Positions 1-9,458 of a DNA stretch of 64,000 nucleotides are shown in pieces. The position numbers were made by a program, and so were the translations under genes. Within the stretch, counting starts at the first letter, position 1; every line of letters starts with the position of its first letter. The stretch comes from Neorickettsia risticii str. Illinois (lineage in GTDB: Bacteria > Pseudomonadota > Alphaproteobacteria > Rickettsiales > Anaplasmataceae), in assembly GCF_000022525.1 (NCBI RefSeq), contig NC_013009.1, forward strand, positions 248,001 through 312,000, read 5' to 3'. The notes beneath the pieces are model-generated. The model had not been told where the DNA came from. It was given only the letters and a program-made list of their open reading frames with translations, and did not search any database.

Positions 1-108
1 GAGGTTGCACGGCGTTATACAGATCGTCCAGGTGGTTACTGCAGGATTGTTAAGACCGGATACAGAGTCGGTGATGCTGCTCCGATGGCTATCATAGAAT
101 TTGTATAA
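1..108 (+). CDS. rplQ: 50S ribosomal protein L17, C-terminal fragment
   Basis: The first 35 codons of the window read in frame 1 to a TAA stop and match the conserved tail of L17: a Tyr-Thr-Asp-Arg-Pro-Gly-Gly-Tyr segment, then a Gly-Asp-Ala-Ala-Pro-Met-Ala core and a short hydrophobic end. L17 is a large-subunit protein near the peptide exit and is usually the last gene of the alpha operon (rpsK-rpoA-rplQ), so that operon probably lies just outside the left edge. The gene is cut by the window, so its start cannot be judged. It converges on the MerR-type gene 18 bases further on. Confidence 0.9.
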   Translation, partial: EVARRYTDRPGGYCRIVKTGYRVGDAAPMAIIEFV

Positions 109-126
109 GGGTTCGCTTGTACTTTC

Positions 127-459
127 TTAGTCTTTTGCAAATTTTGTAAGGAAATCCCTGAGCGACCTGAGATGCTCCGTTGCTATCTCAAGCTCTGTTT
201 GATTTGGATCTCCCTTCAGAGCTGAGCGTGCGCCTCTTATGGTCATTCCTCTTTTGTGAAGTAATTCTTGTATTTTCTGTATTGCCTTTATATCGCTTTG
301 TGTGTAGAGTCTTTTCCCGGATTGTCTTTTTGGTTTAAGTATTTCGGGGAACTGAGTTTCCCAGTATCTCAATACGTACTCCTTCAGTCCTATAATTTCC
401 GCGACCTCGCGTATCGAATAGTATAGCTTTCCCTTCTCAAAACAAAACATATGTAACAA
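127..459 (-). CDS. MerR-family transcriptional regulator
   Basis: A 110-residue protein with a MerR winged helix in its first ~75 residues: a YSIREVAEIIGLKEYVLRYWE helix-turn-helix stretch, then a wing with LKPKRQSGKRLYT and the IKAIQKIQELL helix. After that comes a short helix of the type that pairs two MerR subunits. No cysteine-rich effector domain follows, so the inducer is unknown. Single small MerR proteins of this kind are typical of Alphaproteobacteria and often sit near translation genes. Its start overlaps the 3' end of pgpA by about 23 bases, so it is probably the last gene of an infC-pgpA-merR transcript. Its targets cannot be read from the sequence. Confidence 0.85.
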   Translation of the reverse strand: MLHMFCFEKGKLYYSIREVAEIIGLKEYVLRYWETQFPEILKPKRQSGKRLYTQSDIKAIQKIQELLHKRGMTIRGARSALKGDPNQTELEIATEHLRSLRDFLTKFAKD

Positions 460-946
460 TTGAAATTATTATGAAGGCAGCAAATGCTGCGAGTAGATCG
501 TCAAGCATCACTCCAAAACCGCCATGTATGTTTTTTTGCACGAGACTTATGGGCCAGGGTTTCACGATATCGAAAAATCTGAACAATATAAATGATGTGA
601 CGCACAGAAGCAACATGATGGAAAGCTCAAAGCTACTTCCAAAGGCACAACTGATACATAAAAACAAAATTAGTTGTGCGATCAACTCATCTATTATGAC
701 TTCCTTTGGGTCCTCCAAGGAGTAGGTTGTTTCATATTTATCACAGCTCCAGATGCCAATTAGAAACAAAAATGATGAGATCAGGACAACATACGCAGTG
801 GAGAGAGGGAAAAATATAATCAACGGGAGAAAAACAAATGCAAGTATACTACCCAGTGTGCCAGGTACCGGAGAAAGGTAACCAATACCAAAGCATGTCG
901 CGCATTTTGTAAATACGTCCTGCTTTCTGTTCTTATGATTTTGCAT
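437..946 (-). CDS. pgpA: Phosphatidylglycerophosphatase A
   Basis: Membrane enzyme that removes phosphate from phosphatidylglycerol phosphate to give phosphatidylglycerol. It shows the PgpA pattern: an N-terminal GxGYLSPVPGTLGS motif, several hydrophobic helices, an acidic IIDELIAQ segment, and the FRFFDIVKPWPIS and LDDLLAAF blocks that carry the active-site acids. I place the start at the ATG giving Met-Gln-Asn-His, which overlaps the infC stop by 14 bases. An open frame continues 21 codons upstream to another possible start, but that would overlap infC by 77 bases and adds sequence not expected in the family. The gene is translationally packed between infC and the MerR-type gene. Confidence 0.9.
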   Translation of the reverse strand: MQNHKNRKQDVFTKCATCFGIGYLSPVPGTLGSILAFVFLPLIIFFPLSTAYVVLISSFLFLIGIWSCDKYETTYSLEDPKEVIIDELIAQLILFLCISCAFGSSFELSIMLLLCVTSFILFRFFDIVKPWPISLVQKNIHGGFGVMLDDLLAAFAAFIIISIVTYVLF

Positions 947-1502
947 TGGGAGCAAGGATGATAAAAAAATTATTGTTATTCTGTACAACTTCTTTTTCCA
1001 ATTTACCAACCTCAGATCCGACTTCCTCTACAACCTTGTTCAGTAAGTTAATAGCAAGGTTCTTGTTAGTCATTTCCCTACCACGGAGCCTCACTACAAC
1101 TTTTACTTTGTCTTCCTCCTGCAAAAACTCCCTAATTTTTTTGAGTTTTGTACTCAGATCGCCTGCTCCTATGGATTGGCGTAACTGAACCTCTTTTACC
1201 GTAGAGGATTTTTGTTTTCTTCGTTTTAGGTTGGACTCCTTCTTTGCCTCGTACTTGTATTTTCCGTAGTCTAATATTTTACATATCGGTGGAACTACAG
1301 CTGAGGATACCTCTACCAAGTCTAAATTTCTGCTTTTTGCTAGCTGCAATGCTTCCGCGATCTTCATCACTCCCATGAACTTATCGTTCACGTCTATCAC
1401 TCTTACTTCGTTGTTCGCGTTTGCGTAACTCCAGACAATTCTTTTGTCTGTATTAGACCTATTTGGAGTACGGCTAGTGAAATTCTTTTCTTTATTCTTC
1501 AA
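933..1502 (-). CDS. infC: Translation initiation factor IF-3
   Basis: IF-3 binds the 30S subunit, keeps it apart from 50S and checks start codon-anticodon pairing. The 189-residue protein has the usual two-domain layout: an N-domain with VRVIDVNDKFMGVMKIAEALQ, a lysine-rich linker helix (residues ~85-105), and a C-domain with VKEVQLR and VVVRLRGREM. Length is normal. The start is an ATG here, not the AUU that autoregulates infC in enterobacteria, so that control is not evident. It follows thrS by 12 bases on the same strand, the familiar thrS-infC order, but the usual rpmI-rplT genes do not follow; pgpA does instead. Confidence 0.95.
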   Translation of the reverse strand: MKNKEKNFTSRTPNRSNTDKRIVWSYANANNEVRVIDVNDKFMGVMKIAEALQLAKSRNLDLVEVSSAVVPPICKILDYGKYKYEAKKESNLKRRKQKSSTVKEVQLRQSIGAGDLSTKLKKIREFLQEEDKVKVVVRLRGREMTNKNLAINLLNKVVEEVGSEVGKLEKEVVQNNNNFFIILAPNAKS

Positions 1503-1514
1503 ATTTATTGAACC

Positions 1515-3458
1515 TCAAATTCTTCTTATATTAGTACTACTTATTTGTCGAACATTGAACTCCCCTAATATATCGTCAAGGGCCGTATCAACTGTCTTCA
1601 CTTCAGACTCACTTGAACCCATTCTTCGTACCGTAACGCTATTGTTTTTTTCCTCAATTCTACCGATGATCCACAAAATTGGGACCCTTCTTGTAGTATG
1701 ATACCTGATTTTGTAATCAATTCTTTGATTGCTAAAGTCAGAGACAGCACGTATGCCTGTTTTGGATAGATGGTTCAGTAACGACTTTGCATATTCTTCA
1801 ACCTTTTCCGTAATCGTGAGGACTGCTACCTGTGTTGGAGCGAGCCATAATGGAAATTTGCCGTCATAATGTTCGATCAGGATACCCAGGAAACGCTCAA
1901 ACGTACCTAAAATAGCTCTGTGCAGCATTACAGGGTGCTGCTTTTTCCCTTCATGGTCTATATAGGTTGCATCCAGACGCTCAGGCAACACAAAATCTAC
2001 CTGCAGAGTTCCACATTGCCATTTCCTTTTTAATGCATCTACCAGTACAAACTCTATCTTTGGGCCATAGAAGGCTCCTTCTCCGGGGTTGAGTGTATAA
2101 ACCAACCCTGCTTTATCCATCGCAGACTTCAGTGCAATCTCTGCCTTATCCCAGGTTTCGTCATTTCCAAGACGTACCTCCGGGCGATCTGAAAAGCGCA
2201 CCTCTACTTCTGTGAATCCAAGATCTCTATAAACCTCTTTTAGTAATTCGCAAAACGCAACAGTCTCATCACAAATTTGTTCAGGTGTGCAGAAAATATG
2301 TGCGTCATCCTGAACAAAGCCTCTGACCCTCATTAGACCATGCAGTGCTCCAGAAGCCTCATTTCTGTGACACATACCAAATTCTGCCAGCCGCAGTGGC
2401 AAATCTCTATAACTTTTTAGAGATTGTTTAAAGACCTCAATATGTGCAGGGCAGTTCATTGGTTTTAGTGAAAATTCACCATCGTCCGATCTTATAACGA
2501 ACATATTCTCTTTGAACTTAGACCAATGTCCTGATCTTTCCCACAGGCATTTGCTGTACACAACAGGAGTTTTTACTTCGCGATAATCGTGTGCCTTGAG
2601 CTTGCTGCGGATATAATTCTCCAATACTCTGTAAAGGAGGAAACCATTTTCATGCCAAAAGACCTGTCCTTGGGCTTCTTCCTGTAGATGAAAGAGTTCC
2701 ATTGTCTTACCAATAGCACGATGATCCCTCCTTTTTGCTTCATGTAAGAAGGAAAGATAACTTTCCAATCCGTCTTTTGTTGCCCATGCGGTGCCATATA
2801 TACGCTGCAAAGAGTCATTTTTTGCGTCACCAAGCCAGTAAGCAGTTGATACTTTCAGTAATTTAAAATGTTTCAACCAACCTGTCGAAGGAGCGTGCGG
2901 ACCACGGCACAAGTCAATAAAATCACCCTGCTTGTATATAGAAATCTTTTCTTTAGGCGGAATCTTACTTACAAGTTCAACTTTATACTTTTCGCCCTTT
3001 TTTTGGAAAAATGAAACTGCATCGTCTCTGCTCCATTCTTCACGTATTATCGGGTAGTTTCTCTGAATGATTTCTTTAATTTTCTCTTCTATTTTTTCGA
3101 AATCACTGTCGGAGAAAGGGGCGAGGGTAGAAAAGTCATAATAAAAACCATCATCAATGACTGGTCCTATTCCTAATTTCGTTTCTGGGTATAGCTCCTG
3201 TACTGCTTGTGCCATGATATGAGCACAATCATGTCTTAGTATTTCAATTCCCGCTTCGCTTTCGAGGAGAACGGGTTCTATATTTGCATCACAGTCGAGA
3301 CAGTAAGAGAGATCAACACTAACCCCATTCACTGAAGCTGCGATTGTCTTAGAAAAAACTCCAGCATTAAAACCAGATATTACAGACCCAACAGTCTCAC
3401 CAAAGGATACGGTGAAAGAAGATGACAAAAGAGTTACGGTTAACACGATACGCCCCAA
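1515..3458 (-). CDS. thrS: Threonyl-tRNA synthetase
   Basis: Charges tRNA-Thr. The 647 residues carry the full class II set: an N-terminal TGS-like domain (to ~65), the SAD editing domain with [11 protein letters not shown] and a later Cys-Arg-Gly-Pro-His zinc/editing motif, a catalytic core with motif 2 ([19 protein letters not shown]) and motif 3 ([12 protein letters not shown]), and a C-terminal anticodon-binding domain ([15 protein letters not shown]). The best start is a TTG; TGS-domain residues begin directly after it and no in-frame ATG upstream fits. The tRNA-Lys gene lies about 75 bases upstream on the same strand. No T-box or tRNA-like operator was recognised. Confidence 0.95.
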   Translation of the reverse strand: MGRIVLTVTLLSSSFTVSFGETVGSVISGFNAGVFSKTIAASVNGVSVDLSYCLDCDANIEPVLLESEAGIEILRHDCAHIMAQAVQELYPETKLGIGPVIDDGFYYDFSTLAPFSDSDFEKIEEKIKEIIQRNYPIIREEWSRDDAVSFFQKKGEKYKVELVSKIPPKEKISIYKQGDFIDLCRGPHAPSTGWLKHFKLLKVSTAYWLGDAKNDSLQRIYGTAWATKDGLESYLSFLHEAKRRDHRAIGKTMELFHLQEEAQGQVFWHENGFLLYRVLENYIRSKLKAHDYREVKTPVVYSKCLWERSGHWSKFKENMFVIRSDDGEFSLKPMNCPAHIEVFKQSLKSYRDLPLRLAEFGMCHRNEASGALHGLMRVRGFVQDDAHIFCTPEQICDETVAFCELLKEVYRDLGFTEVEVRFSDRPEVRLGNDETWDKAEIALKSAMDKAGLVYTLNPGEGAFYGPKIEFVLVDALKRKWQCGTLQVDFVLPERLDATYIDHEGKKQHPVMLHRAILGTFERFLGILIEHYDGKFPLWLAPTQVAVLTITEKVEEYAKSLLNHLSKTGIRAVSDFSNQRIDYKIRYHTTRRVPILWIIGRIEEKNNSVTVRRMGSSESEVKTVDTALDDILGEFNVRQISSTNIRRI

Positions 3459-3533
3459 ACGTGACTCTCAACCAAAAGTAGCACCGCGAACACAGGATCC
3501 AAAAAAATGCTCCCAAGAAACTCTGAAAACCCG

Positions 3534-3606
3534 TGATCTCGGTGCGATTCGAACGCACGACCCTTTGATTAAAAGTCAAATGCTCTGCCTACTGAGCTAC
3601 GAGATC
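3534..3606 (-). tRNA. tRNA-Lys (anticodon TTT)
   Basis: A complete 73-nt cloverleaf on the minus strand. The acceptor stem GATCTCG pairs perfectly with CGAGATC, the discriminator is A, the anticodon arm is TTTGA-CTTTTAA-TCAAA giving anticodon TTT, and the T arm is GTGCG-TTCGAAT-CGCAC. The terminal CCA is not encoded. It stands upstream of thrS on the same strand and may be cotranscribed with it. Confidence 0.96.
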
Positions 3607-3672
3607 AACTGACCGAGATTTTACAATGAAAGGATGAAAGAATCAATTATAATGTGGGAAAAGAGGGCAATT

Positions 3673-4617
3673 TCAGAACATCTTTAATAGAGGAATCATA
3701 TTTTGTTCGGTCCCGATTAGCAACTCTTCATTTTTGTCTTGCACACATATGTGCAGTGTATCATCGCTCTTATCTACAAAGTGACGCATCTTCCCGAGAA
3801 ATCCATGTGCTTTTTGTGCTGTAAGGCCACTGTCCAAGCTTTTCTCAATCGCTGATATTAAATGGCCTGCTCCTTCTACTTTCAAGCATATCTTACCTTT
3901 GGCAATGGATGTGTAACTTGGCGAAAGTGCTACTTTTCCAGTTATGTCACACCTGTGCTGCGGTGTTGAGATATCAAGCCTCTTCACATCTAACGTATAA
4001 GTGGGAGGTCTCTCAGATAAATTTACTAGTGACATGTCAGTTTCGATTTTTTTTGTACCTTCACCGAAGCTGAGGGTGAGGTTAATAGTACTTTCTAGTG
4101 AGTTTTTCTGTGAATAGCTCATCCTAAAAGCAATGTCGAAGAGCAGGGTCTCGCCCGTGGTTTCTTTATTTTGCATGTGACATTCTAGCTCCTCTTTTTT
4201 GATTGAAAGGGTGAAACCATTTTCCCCAGCTGGGATACCTGATATGGATGCTCCATCGAGGTTCTTACAGTGAAATTGTCCATCAGCCGCAGAAATAACA
4301 ACCGTTGTAGTTGGATTATTTACTTCTATCTCGTTCTTCCAAGGGACACCGGTGAAGATAAGCTTGTCGAACTCCACAAGGAGTGGTTTGTTCAGGTTGT
4401 CTATTTTGAGAACCGGCTTTGTGAAGGAAACTCTGGATTTGTACTCGAAAAATCCTTCAAGTTGGTAGCCTGAATATTCAAAAAGTGAGAAACCGCTTAG
4501 TGTGGAAACAATATTATTCTTGAGAGACTGTGTCTTATAGAACCAATATCCCGTGACACAAAAAGCTGAAAGTACGACAAACAAGCAGCAGTAGAGAAAA
4601 AAGCGCGTCTTATCCAT
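3673..4617 (-). CDS. Anchored periplasmic protein of unknown function
   Basis: I do not recognise this 314-residue protein. Residues 7-27 form a hydrophobic helix right after a short basic start (MDKTR), so it is probably an uncleaved signal anchor with the rest in the periplasm. The remainder is beta-rich with alternating hydrophobic residues and no obvious catalytic motif, somewhat like alphaproteobacterial periplasmic families such as DUF2125, though that comparison is weak. It begins 18 bases after fdx and is read in the same direction, so it looks like the last gene of the isc transcript. Operon position alone suggests, but does not show, an envelope or iron-related role. Confidence 0.7.
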   Translation of the reverse strand: MDKTRFFLYCCLFVVLSAFCVTGYWFYKTQSLKNNIVSTLSGFSLFEYSGYQLEGFFEYKSRVSFTKPVLKIDNLNKPLLVEFDKLIFTGVPWKNEIEVNNPTTTVVISAADGQFHCKNLDGASISGIPAGENGFTLSIKKEELECHMQNKETTGETLLFDIAFRMSYSQKNSLESTINLTLSFGEGTKKIETDMSLVNLSERPPTYTLDVKRLDISTPQHRCDITGKVALSPSYTSIAKGKICLKVEGAGHLISAIEKSLDSGLTAQKAHGFLGKMRHFVDKSDDTLHICVQDKNEELLIGTEQNMIPLLKMF

Positions 4618-4635
4618 GTTTCGGTAAATAAACCC

Positions 4636-4971
4636 TTACTTTATATTTCTTGTTGCGCTTGGGAGCCTTACTCTGATCCCATCTATGGACTCGCTCATCA
4701 CAACTTGGCAACCCAACCTTGACGTAGCAGAAAGTCCAAATGCAAGGTCTAGCATGTCATCTTCATCATCAGAGATAGGAGGCAACTTATCAAACCATTG
4801 TGATTCAACTATCACGTGACAAGTAGAACATGCAAGAGAACCTTCACATGCACCTTCTAAGTCAATACCGTTTTTATGTGCCACCGTAAGAATGGTTTCT
4901 CCTTCGTGAGCAGTGCAATGACGCTCTTTTCCATTTGGTTCAATGAAAGTTATTTTTAGCTCCTTCGACAT
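4636..4971 (-). CDS. fdx: ISC-type [2Fe-2S] ferredoxin
   Basis: Electron donor for iron-sulfur cluster assembly on IscU. The 111 residues contain the adrenodoxin-like cluster ligands Cys42, Cys48, Cys51 (CEGSLACSTC) and Cys88 (LGCQV), and the acidic ISDDEDDMLD helix used for docking partners. Length matches the family. The stop codon of hscA precedes its start by a single base, so the two are tightly coupled, as in many isc operons. Confidence 0.95.
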   Translation of the reverse strand: MSKELKITFIEPNGKERHCTAHEGETILTVAHKNGIDLEGACEGSLACSTCHVIVESQWFDKLPPISDDEDDMLDLAFGLSATSRLGCQVVMSESIDGIRVRLPSATRNIK

Positions 4972-4972
4972 G

Positions 4973-6754
4973 TCAGGTTTTATTCAGGTCTATTTCCATT
5001 TTCTTAAAAAGAAAGTCTAATCTCCGCTTCAGGAACGGTTCTGCTACTCGCTCTAGTTCCTCAGTTGCCTCTCTAATTTCGATGCTATCACATTTTTGTA
5101 TACTTCTTGCTATAAGTTGCATATGCTCATCAATTATTTCTTTTTCGCTGCCGATGAGTAAAGGCTCGTGCTCGGCTAAGGCTTTCCTTAGAACCTGTAA
5201 AACACGCTCGGCATGTTTCTGTGCATCTGTTACCGACCTTTTCTTCATGTCCTCTGTGAGGCTAGTTAGGGAATCTTCTACCATCTTCTGCACAGTTTCC
5301 CTTTTTAGTCCATAATGCGGGTTTATTTCAATTGTTTGTGCCTTTCCTGTGAGTAATTCGGTCGCACTTACCTTCAATATTCCGTCTTCATCTACACTAA
5401 AGGTAATCTCTATTCTCGCTTTACACATTGGAAGCGGGGGTAGGTTGTTAAGCGTGAACTCTGCTAAGTACCTATTATCACAAGCGAATTCTCTTTCTCC
5501 TTGTAAGACACGTATCTTAAAGGAGGTTTGACCATCGACTGCGTTAGTCAGTACTTGTGATTGCTTGACTGGGATTGGGGTATCTTTCATGATGATTTTT
5601 TCCATCGTACCATCAAGAGTCTCTATACCTAATGAGAGTGGTAGGACATCTAATAAAAGTACCCTTTTAGGATTTTTACCATTAAGAAAGCTCCCCATCA
5701 ATGCTGCGCCGCAAGCAACAATTGTCTCTGGATTGACTCCCCTCACGACTTTTTCTTCCCCAAAAAACGCGGAAACTCTGCTTCTTATCATTGGTATCAT
5801 CGTTGATCCACCAACAAGAAGGAGTCCATCAATATCTCCTACGGAGAGACTGCTTGCTCTGAGAGCACGTTTCACTATGTTGATTGTTTTCTCTACATCT
5901 TTTTCTATTATTTTTTCAAATTCATCCAATGTGATTTCAAAGCATATGTTTTGTCCCCGATAGTCAAAGTAGTGTGTTACTCTATCTTGGCGACTCAACT
6001 CCTCCTTGATCTTCATGCAAACCCCCAGTAAGACTGCTTTTTCCTCATCTGTGGGTTCAAGTACACATTTTTTCAGGAGATGTTCTAACAGTTCCTGATC
6101 AAAGTTATCACCACCAAGGTAATCATCACCATCGGTACAGGAAACCTTAAAAATACCTTTGTGGAATTCCAAAATTGAAACATCAAAAGTTCCACCACCT
6201 AAATCGTAGACGATGTATCTGCCCTCTTCTTTTTTCTCGTCAATTCCATAGAAAAGTGCTGCTGCAGTTGGTTCACTTAACAGACGCACAACATTTAGCC
6301 CGGCAATCGTTGCCGCATCCTTAATTGCGGTGCGGGAAGCGTTATCAAAGTATGCCGGGACTGTTACCACAGCCATGTTCACACAGTGTCCAAGATATTT
6401 TTCAGCTGTTCTTTTTAGAGATGCAAAAATTCTGGATGCATATCCTATTGAGAGAGTGCACATTTCCTGCGGATCGTTCCGTATGCTTCCTGGGATGCCT
6501 GCTTTTTTTGCGATTATCCTCTTTATTGAGAGAATGTGACCCTTGCATTTCCTTGCTTCCTTTCCAATGATGACGTCCTTGCCTTTCACACCAATAATGG
6601 ATGGAAGAAGCACGTCGCCATCCTCTTGAGGAATAACAACGCATTTGCCGTTATCGAATACAGAAGCAAGGGAATTGGTTGTTCCAAAGTCTATACCTAT
6701 GATGACTTCGCGATCAAGTCTTTGTCTTGGTTCATCGATTGTTATCACTTGCAT
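4973..6754 (-). CDS. hscA: Fe-S assembly chaperone HscA (Hsp70 type)
   Basis: Specialised Hsp70 that helps release clusters from IscU by binding its LPPVK-type motif. The 593 residues show the actin-like ATPase domain (IGIDFGTTNSLASVF; VTVPAYFDNASRTAIKDAA; YDLGGGTFDVSI; LLVGGSTMIP) and a beta-sandwich substrate domain starting around residue 380, then a helical lid. The loops are short compared with DnaK, as is usual for HscA. It overlaps the hscB 3' end by 23 bases. IscU in the same operon keeps the LPPIK target motif, but the co-chaperone gene next to it is frameshifted and lacks the HPD motif (see hscB). Confidence 0.95.
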   Translation of the reverse strand: MQVITIDEPRQRLDREVIIGIDFGTTNSLASVFDNGKCVVIPQEDGDVLLPSIIGVKGKDVIIGKEARKCKGHILSIKRIIAKKAGIPGSIRNDPQEMCTLSIGYASRIFASLKRTAEKYLGHCVNMAVVTVPAYFDNASRTAIKDAATIAGLNVVRLLSEPTAAALFYGIDEKKEEGRYIVYDLGGGTFDVSILEFHKGIFKVSCTDGDDYLGGDNFDQELLEHLLKKCVLEPTDEEKAVLLGVCMKIKEELSRQDRVTHYFDYRGQNICFEITLDEFEKIIEKDVEKTINIVKRALRASSLSVGDIDGLLLVGGSTMIPMIRSRVSAFFGEEKVVRGVNPETIVACGAALMGSFLNGKNPKRVLLLDVLPLSLGIETLDGTMEKIIMKDTPIPVKQSQVLTNAVDGQTSFKIRVLQGEREFACDNRYLAEFTLNNLPPLPMCKARIEITFSVDEDGILKVSATELLTGKAQTIEINPHYGLKRETVQKMVEDSLTSLTEDMKKRSVTDAQKHAERVLQVLRKALAEHEPLLIGSEKEIIDEHMQLIARSIQKCDSIEIREATEELERVAEPFLKRRLDFLFKKMEIDLNKT

Positions 6755-7212
6755 AGATCCTCTGTTTTAATTTTTCTAAATATTTGAGTCCTACACAATA
6801 CGAGCTTGCCAAGTCATAATCTTTGCAATTGAAAGCTTTTTCCATTTGTTGCAAAGCCTCAATGCACATGTTTTCTACTAATGGTAGGACTTCTACAGCT
6901 CCGCCGTTCCTGACTTTTTCCTCCAGTTCGACGATTTGCATAAGCAGTTCAGGACAGCTTTTGTCGGAGAGGTTAGTGTAACCAGATAATTCTAATAAGT
7001 GTTGTGCTCTATTAACAGGATCTCTTAAAAGATGATACGCTTTGTTGAGTAATTGAACCTCATCGTAGATAGCTGAATCTTCCTTAACTGAATTAGACGT
7101 GGTTCTCAATTTTTTTTTGCAGAGCGAGATAAGATTTCTCCAGTGAATCTGCAGGGTCAAAAGTGAACTTCTCTTCTAATTCTAGGATCCTGAAATAATT
7201 TTTTCTTTGCAT
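6732..7212 (-). pseudogene. hscB: HscB co-chaperone, split by a +1 frameshift in an A9 tract
   Basis: HscB delivers IscU to HscA and stimulates its ATPase through a J domain. The ATG at 7212 opens a frame reading NYFRILELEEKFTF and PADSLEKSYLALQKK, a clear HscB N-terminus, but it stops at 7093 after 39 codons. The rest (Leu-Arg-Thr-Thr-Ser-Asn-Ser, then LLNKAYHLLRDPVNRAQHLLEL and the C-terminal three-helix bundle) is in another frame, open from 7160. The two join cleanly if the A9 tract (T9 on the plus strand, 7110-7118) is read as A8, giving about 159 residues, close to the usual 170. Even after rejoining, the J-domain HPD is absent: Arg-Thr-Thr stands where it should be. It may be a decaying gene, a gene rescued by slippage, or a base error; I cannot tell which. 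Confidence 0.8.
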
Positions 7213-7329
7213 CTCATACGGTTAGCTGATCTAATTGTGTTTCAAACAAGAGAAGTTCCTGCCTACTTTGCTTAGCGTGGATTTTAGTGTTGCACCTGTC
7301 TCATTCAATTTAGTATTGTACCCACTAAC

Positions 7330-7695
7330 TCAATAGTAAAAACTCTTGCCGCATCCACACCTTCCTTTCTCTCTGGGATTTTTGAAAACGAAGCCACTTT
7401 TGAATTTTGTTTCTTCATAGTCTATTTTTGTTCCAATAATTCTAAGCATCGTTTTCGGATCAACAAACAATGATACTTTTCCCATAGGACCTTGTTCTAG
7501 CTCTACCATTTCATCATGTTGTCCTGCTTCTTCGACATACTCCATACCGTATTCATTTCCACCACATCCTTTGGAAAGTAATTTTATCCTTATACCAAGC
7601 GTCGGTTTGCCCTTTCTTTTTCTTTCATCGATCAGCTCAACAAATTTTTGAAACGCCAAAGCGCTCACTGCAATGGGTGGTCCATTTAAATTCAT
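7330..7695 (-). CDS. iscA: IscA-type Fe-S carrier / assembly protein
   Basis: A-type carrier that receives clusters or iron and passes them to targets. The 121 residues hold the three invariant cysteines: Cys44 in SKGCGGNEYGMEY and Cys113/Cys115 in the Cys-Gly-Cys tail. The central DPKTMLRIIGTKIDYEE block is typical of the HesB/IscA family. It lies 27 bases after iscU in the order iscU-iscA-hscB. IscA, ErpA and SufA cannot be separated by motifs alone; position in the isc cluster supports IscA. Confidence 0.93.
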   Translation of the reverse strand: MNLNGPPIAVSALAFQKFVELIDERKRKGKPTLGIRIKLLSKGCGGNEYGMEYVEEAGQHDEMVELEQGPMGKVSLFVDPKTMLRIIGTKIDYEETKFKSGFVFKNPREKGRCGCGKSFYY

Positions 7696-7722
7696 CTGAA
7701 TCTAGATATGAGGAACCTTGCT

Positions 7723-8151
7723 TTAGCTTTTGTTATCTGTATTTTCGTTATTTGCCTCCTCAGTGCTAGAAGCAGCCTGTTTCTCTCTAAAATCTTTGAT
7801 TGCAGCTTTGATTGCATCCTCTGCCAGCATTGAGCAGTGCATTTTTATCGGTGGGAGACACAAAGTAGACGCGATCTCAGTATTTTTGATTTTTTCCGCT
7901 TCCTCGATGCTTTTCCCGATCAGGTACTCTGTTGCCAAAGAGCTTGATGCTATCGCTGAACCACAGCCGAAGGTTTTGAACTTTGCGTCCACAATGCAAC
8001 CGTTATTATCAACTTCGATCTGTAACCTCATCACATCCCCGCAGGCTGGAGCACCCACTAAACCGGTTCCTACGTTCTTTTTATTCTTGTCAATTGTACC
8101 AACATTTCTTGGATTGTTGTAATGATTTAATACGGAATCACTATAAGCCAT
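7723..8151 (-). CDS. iscU: Fe-S scaffold protein IscU
   Basis: Scaffold on which new [2Fe-2S] clusters are built from IscS sulfur. All three ligand cysteines are present (Cys37 in GAPACGDVM, Cys63 in TFGCGSAIASSS, Cys106 in KMHCSMLAEDAI), with Asp39 and His105 beside them. The chaperone-binding loop reads LPPIK at 99-103. The last ~15 residues are a polar, Asn/Glu-rich tail beyond the usual end. It stands 55 bases downstream of iscS. Confidence 0.97.
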   Translation of the reverse strand: MAYSDSVLNHYNNPRNVGTIDKNKKNVGTGLVGAPACGDVMRLQIEVDNNGCIVDAKFKTFGCGSAIASSSLATEYLIGKSIEEAEKIKNTEIASTLCLPPIKMHCSMLAEDAIKAAIKDFREKQAASSTEEANNENTDNKS

Positions 8152-8206
8152 AAACGTCCCCCTCCTAAACTAAATATCAATATTACCTATTTTGTAAACC
8201 ATTTGC

Positions 8207-9421
8207 CTAGCTCGTATCCCATTTTATTGAGTTAAGATCTATCCCTTCTTGAGCCATTTCCCATAGGGGACTCATTTCACGCAGACGAATGACTTTTTTC
8301 ACAAGTAACTCACCAGCCATAATAATTTCTTCCTCTGTGTTGTACCTACCAACCGAAAAGCGTATTGATGAGTGGGCAAGGTCTTCTGCAACTCCAAGTG
8401 CTTTCAGAACGTAAGATGTCTCTAAAGATGCTGATGTGCATGCAGATCCGGAGCTAACAGATATTTCTGGGATTGCCATGATTATTGATTCTCCCTCAAC
8501 ATAAGGGAAACTAATATTAAGGTTGCCAGGTAGCCTTCTTGAGGGATCCCCGTTCAGAACGATATCTGGTATTCCCGCCTTGATTATTTCATACAGTTTA
8601 TTTGTTAGGAACTTCACTCTTTTGTGTTCTTCCTCCATAACCCTGGCTGCAATTTCTGCTGCTTTTCCGAAAGCAACAATCAAAGGAGTAGGAAGTGTGC
8701 CGGAGCGAATACCTCTCTCTTGACCACCTCCACTGAAAAGCGGTGTCACCCTTATCCTGGGGTTTTTTCTGCGAATATAAAGGGCACCAACACCCATTGG
8801 GCCGTATATCTTGTGACCAGAAATGCTCATAAGTGAGATCTGCATCTCTTCCACATTGAGCGGGATTTTACCAAAGGCTTGCGCTGCGTCTGTGTGAAAG
8901 ATTATCTCCGCTTCCCTACATATTTGGCCGATCTCTTTGAGTGGTTGCAGGACACCTATTTCGTTATTTGCAGCCATTATGGATACCATCATAGTTGACG
9001 GTTTTATAGCTTTTTTGAGTACGTCCAAATTTACAATGCCGTTTTTCTCAACTGGAAGGTAAGTTACTTCGATTCCACTTGTTTCCAAGTTTCTGCAACT
9101 ATCCAGGACACATTTATGCTCTGTAGAAAGGGTAATTATGTGATTTTTCTCATTTGAACGATAAAAATTAGCCACTCCCTTGATGGCTAAATTATTTGAT
9201 TCTGTTGCACCAGATGTAAAAATGATGTCTTTAGAAGAAGCGCCAATAAGGTGTGCAATTTTTTCACGTGCATTTTCCACAGCAGCTTCAGCATGCCATC
9301 CATATGAATGCGTTCTCGAATGCGGGTTGCAAGGGCGATCAAAGAGGCTGACCATCGCCTCAATGACTTCTGGATCAGGTTTTGTTGTGGATTGATTATC
9401 AAGGAATACTGGCAACTTCAT
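8207..9421 (-). CDS. iscS: Cysteine desulfurase IscS
   Basis: PLP enzyme that takes sulfur from cysteine for IscU and tRNA thiolation. In the 404 residues, the PLP lysine is Lys204 in [14 protein letters not shown], the PLP-stacking His is His102 ([11 protein letters not shown]) and the catalytic cysteine is Cys328 in [12 protein letters not shown]. The length matches group I (IscS) enzymes exactly. It lies 37 bases downstream of the second, Rrf2-fused desulfurase, so the operon encodes two desulfurase domains. This standalone copy is the closer match to canonical IscS. Confidence 0.96.
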   Translation of the reverse strand: MKLPVFLDNQSTTKPDPEVIEAMVSLFDRPCNPHSRTHSYGWHAEAAVENAREKIAHLIGASSKDIIFTSGATESNNLAIKGVANFYRSNEKNHIITLSTEHKCVLDSCRNLETSGIEVTYLPVEKNGIVNLDVLKKAIKPSTMMVSIMAANNEIGVLQPLKEIGQICREAEIIFHTDAAQAFGKIPLNVEEMQISLMSISGHKIYGPMGVGALYIRRKNPRIRVTPLFSGGGQERGIRSGTLPTPLIVAFGKAAEIAARVMEEEHKRVKFLTNKLYEIIKAGIPDIVLNGDPSRRLPGNLNISFPYVEGESIIMAIPEISVSSGSACTSASLETSYVLKALGVAEDLAHSSIRFSVGRYNTEEEIIMAGELLVKKVIRLREMSPLWEMAQEGIDLNSIKWDTS

Positions 9422-9458
9422 TTTTCATTCCCCTAGTTCAAACTATGCAATAATCATT

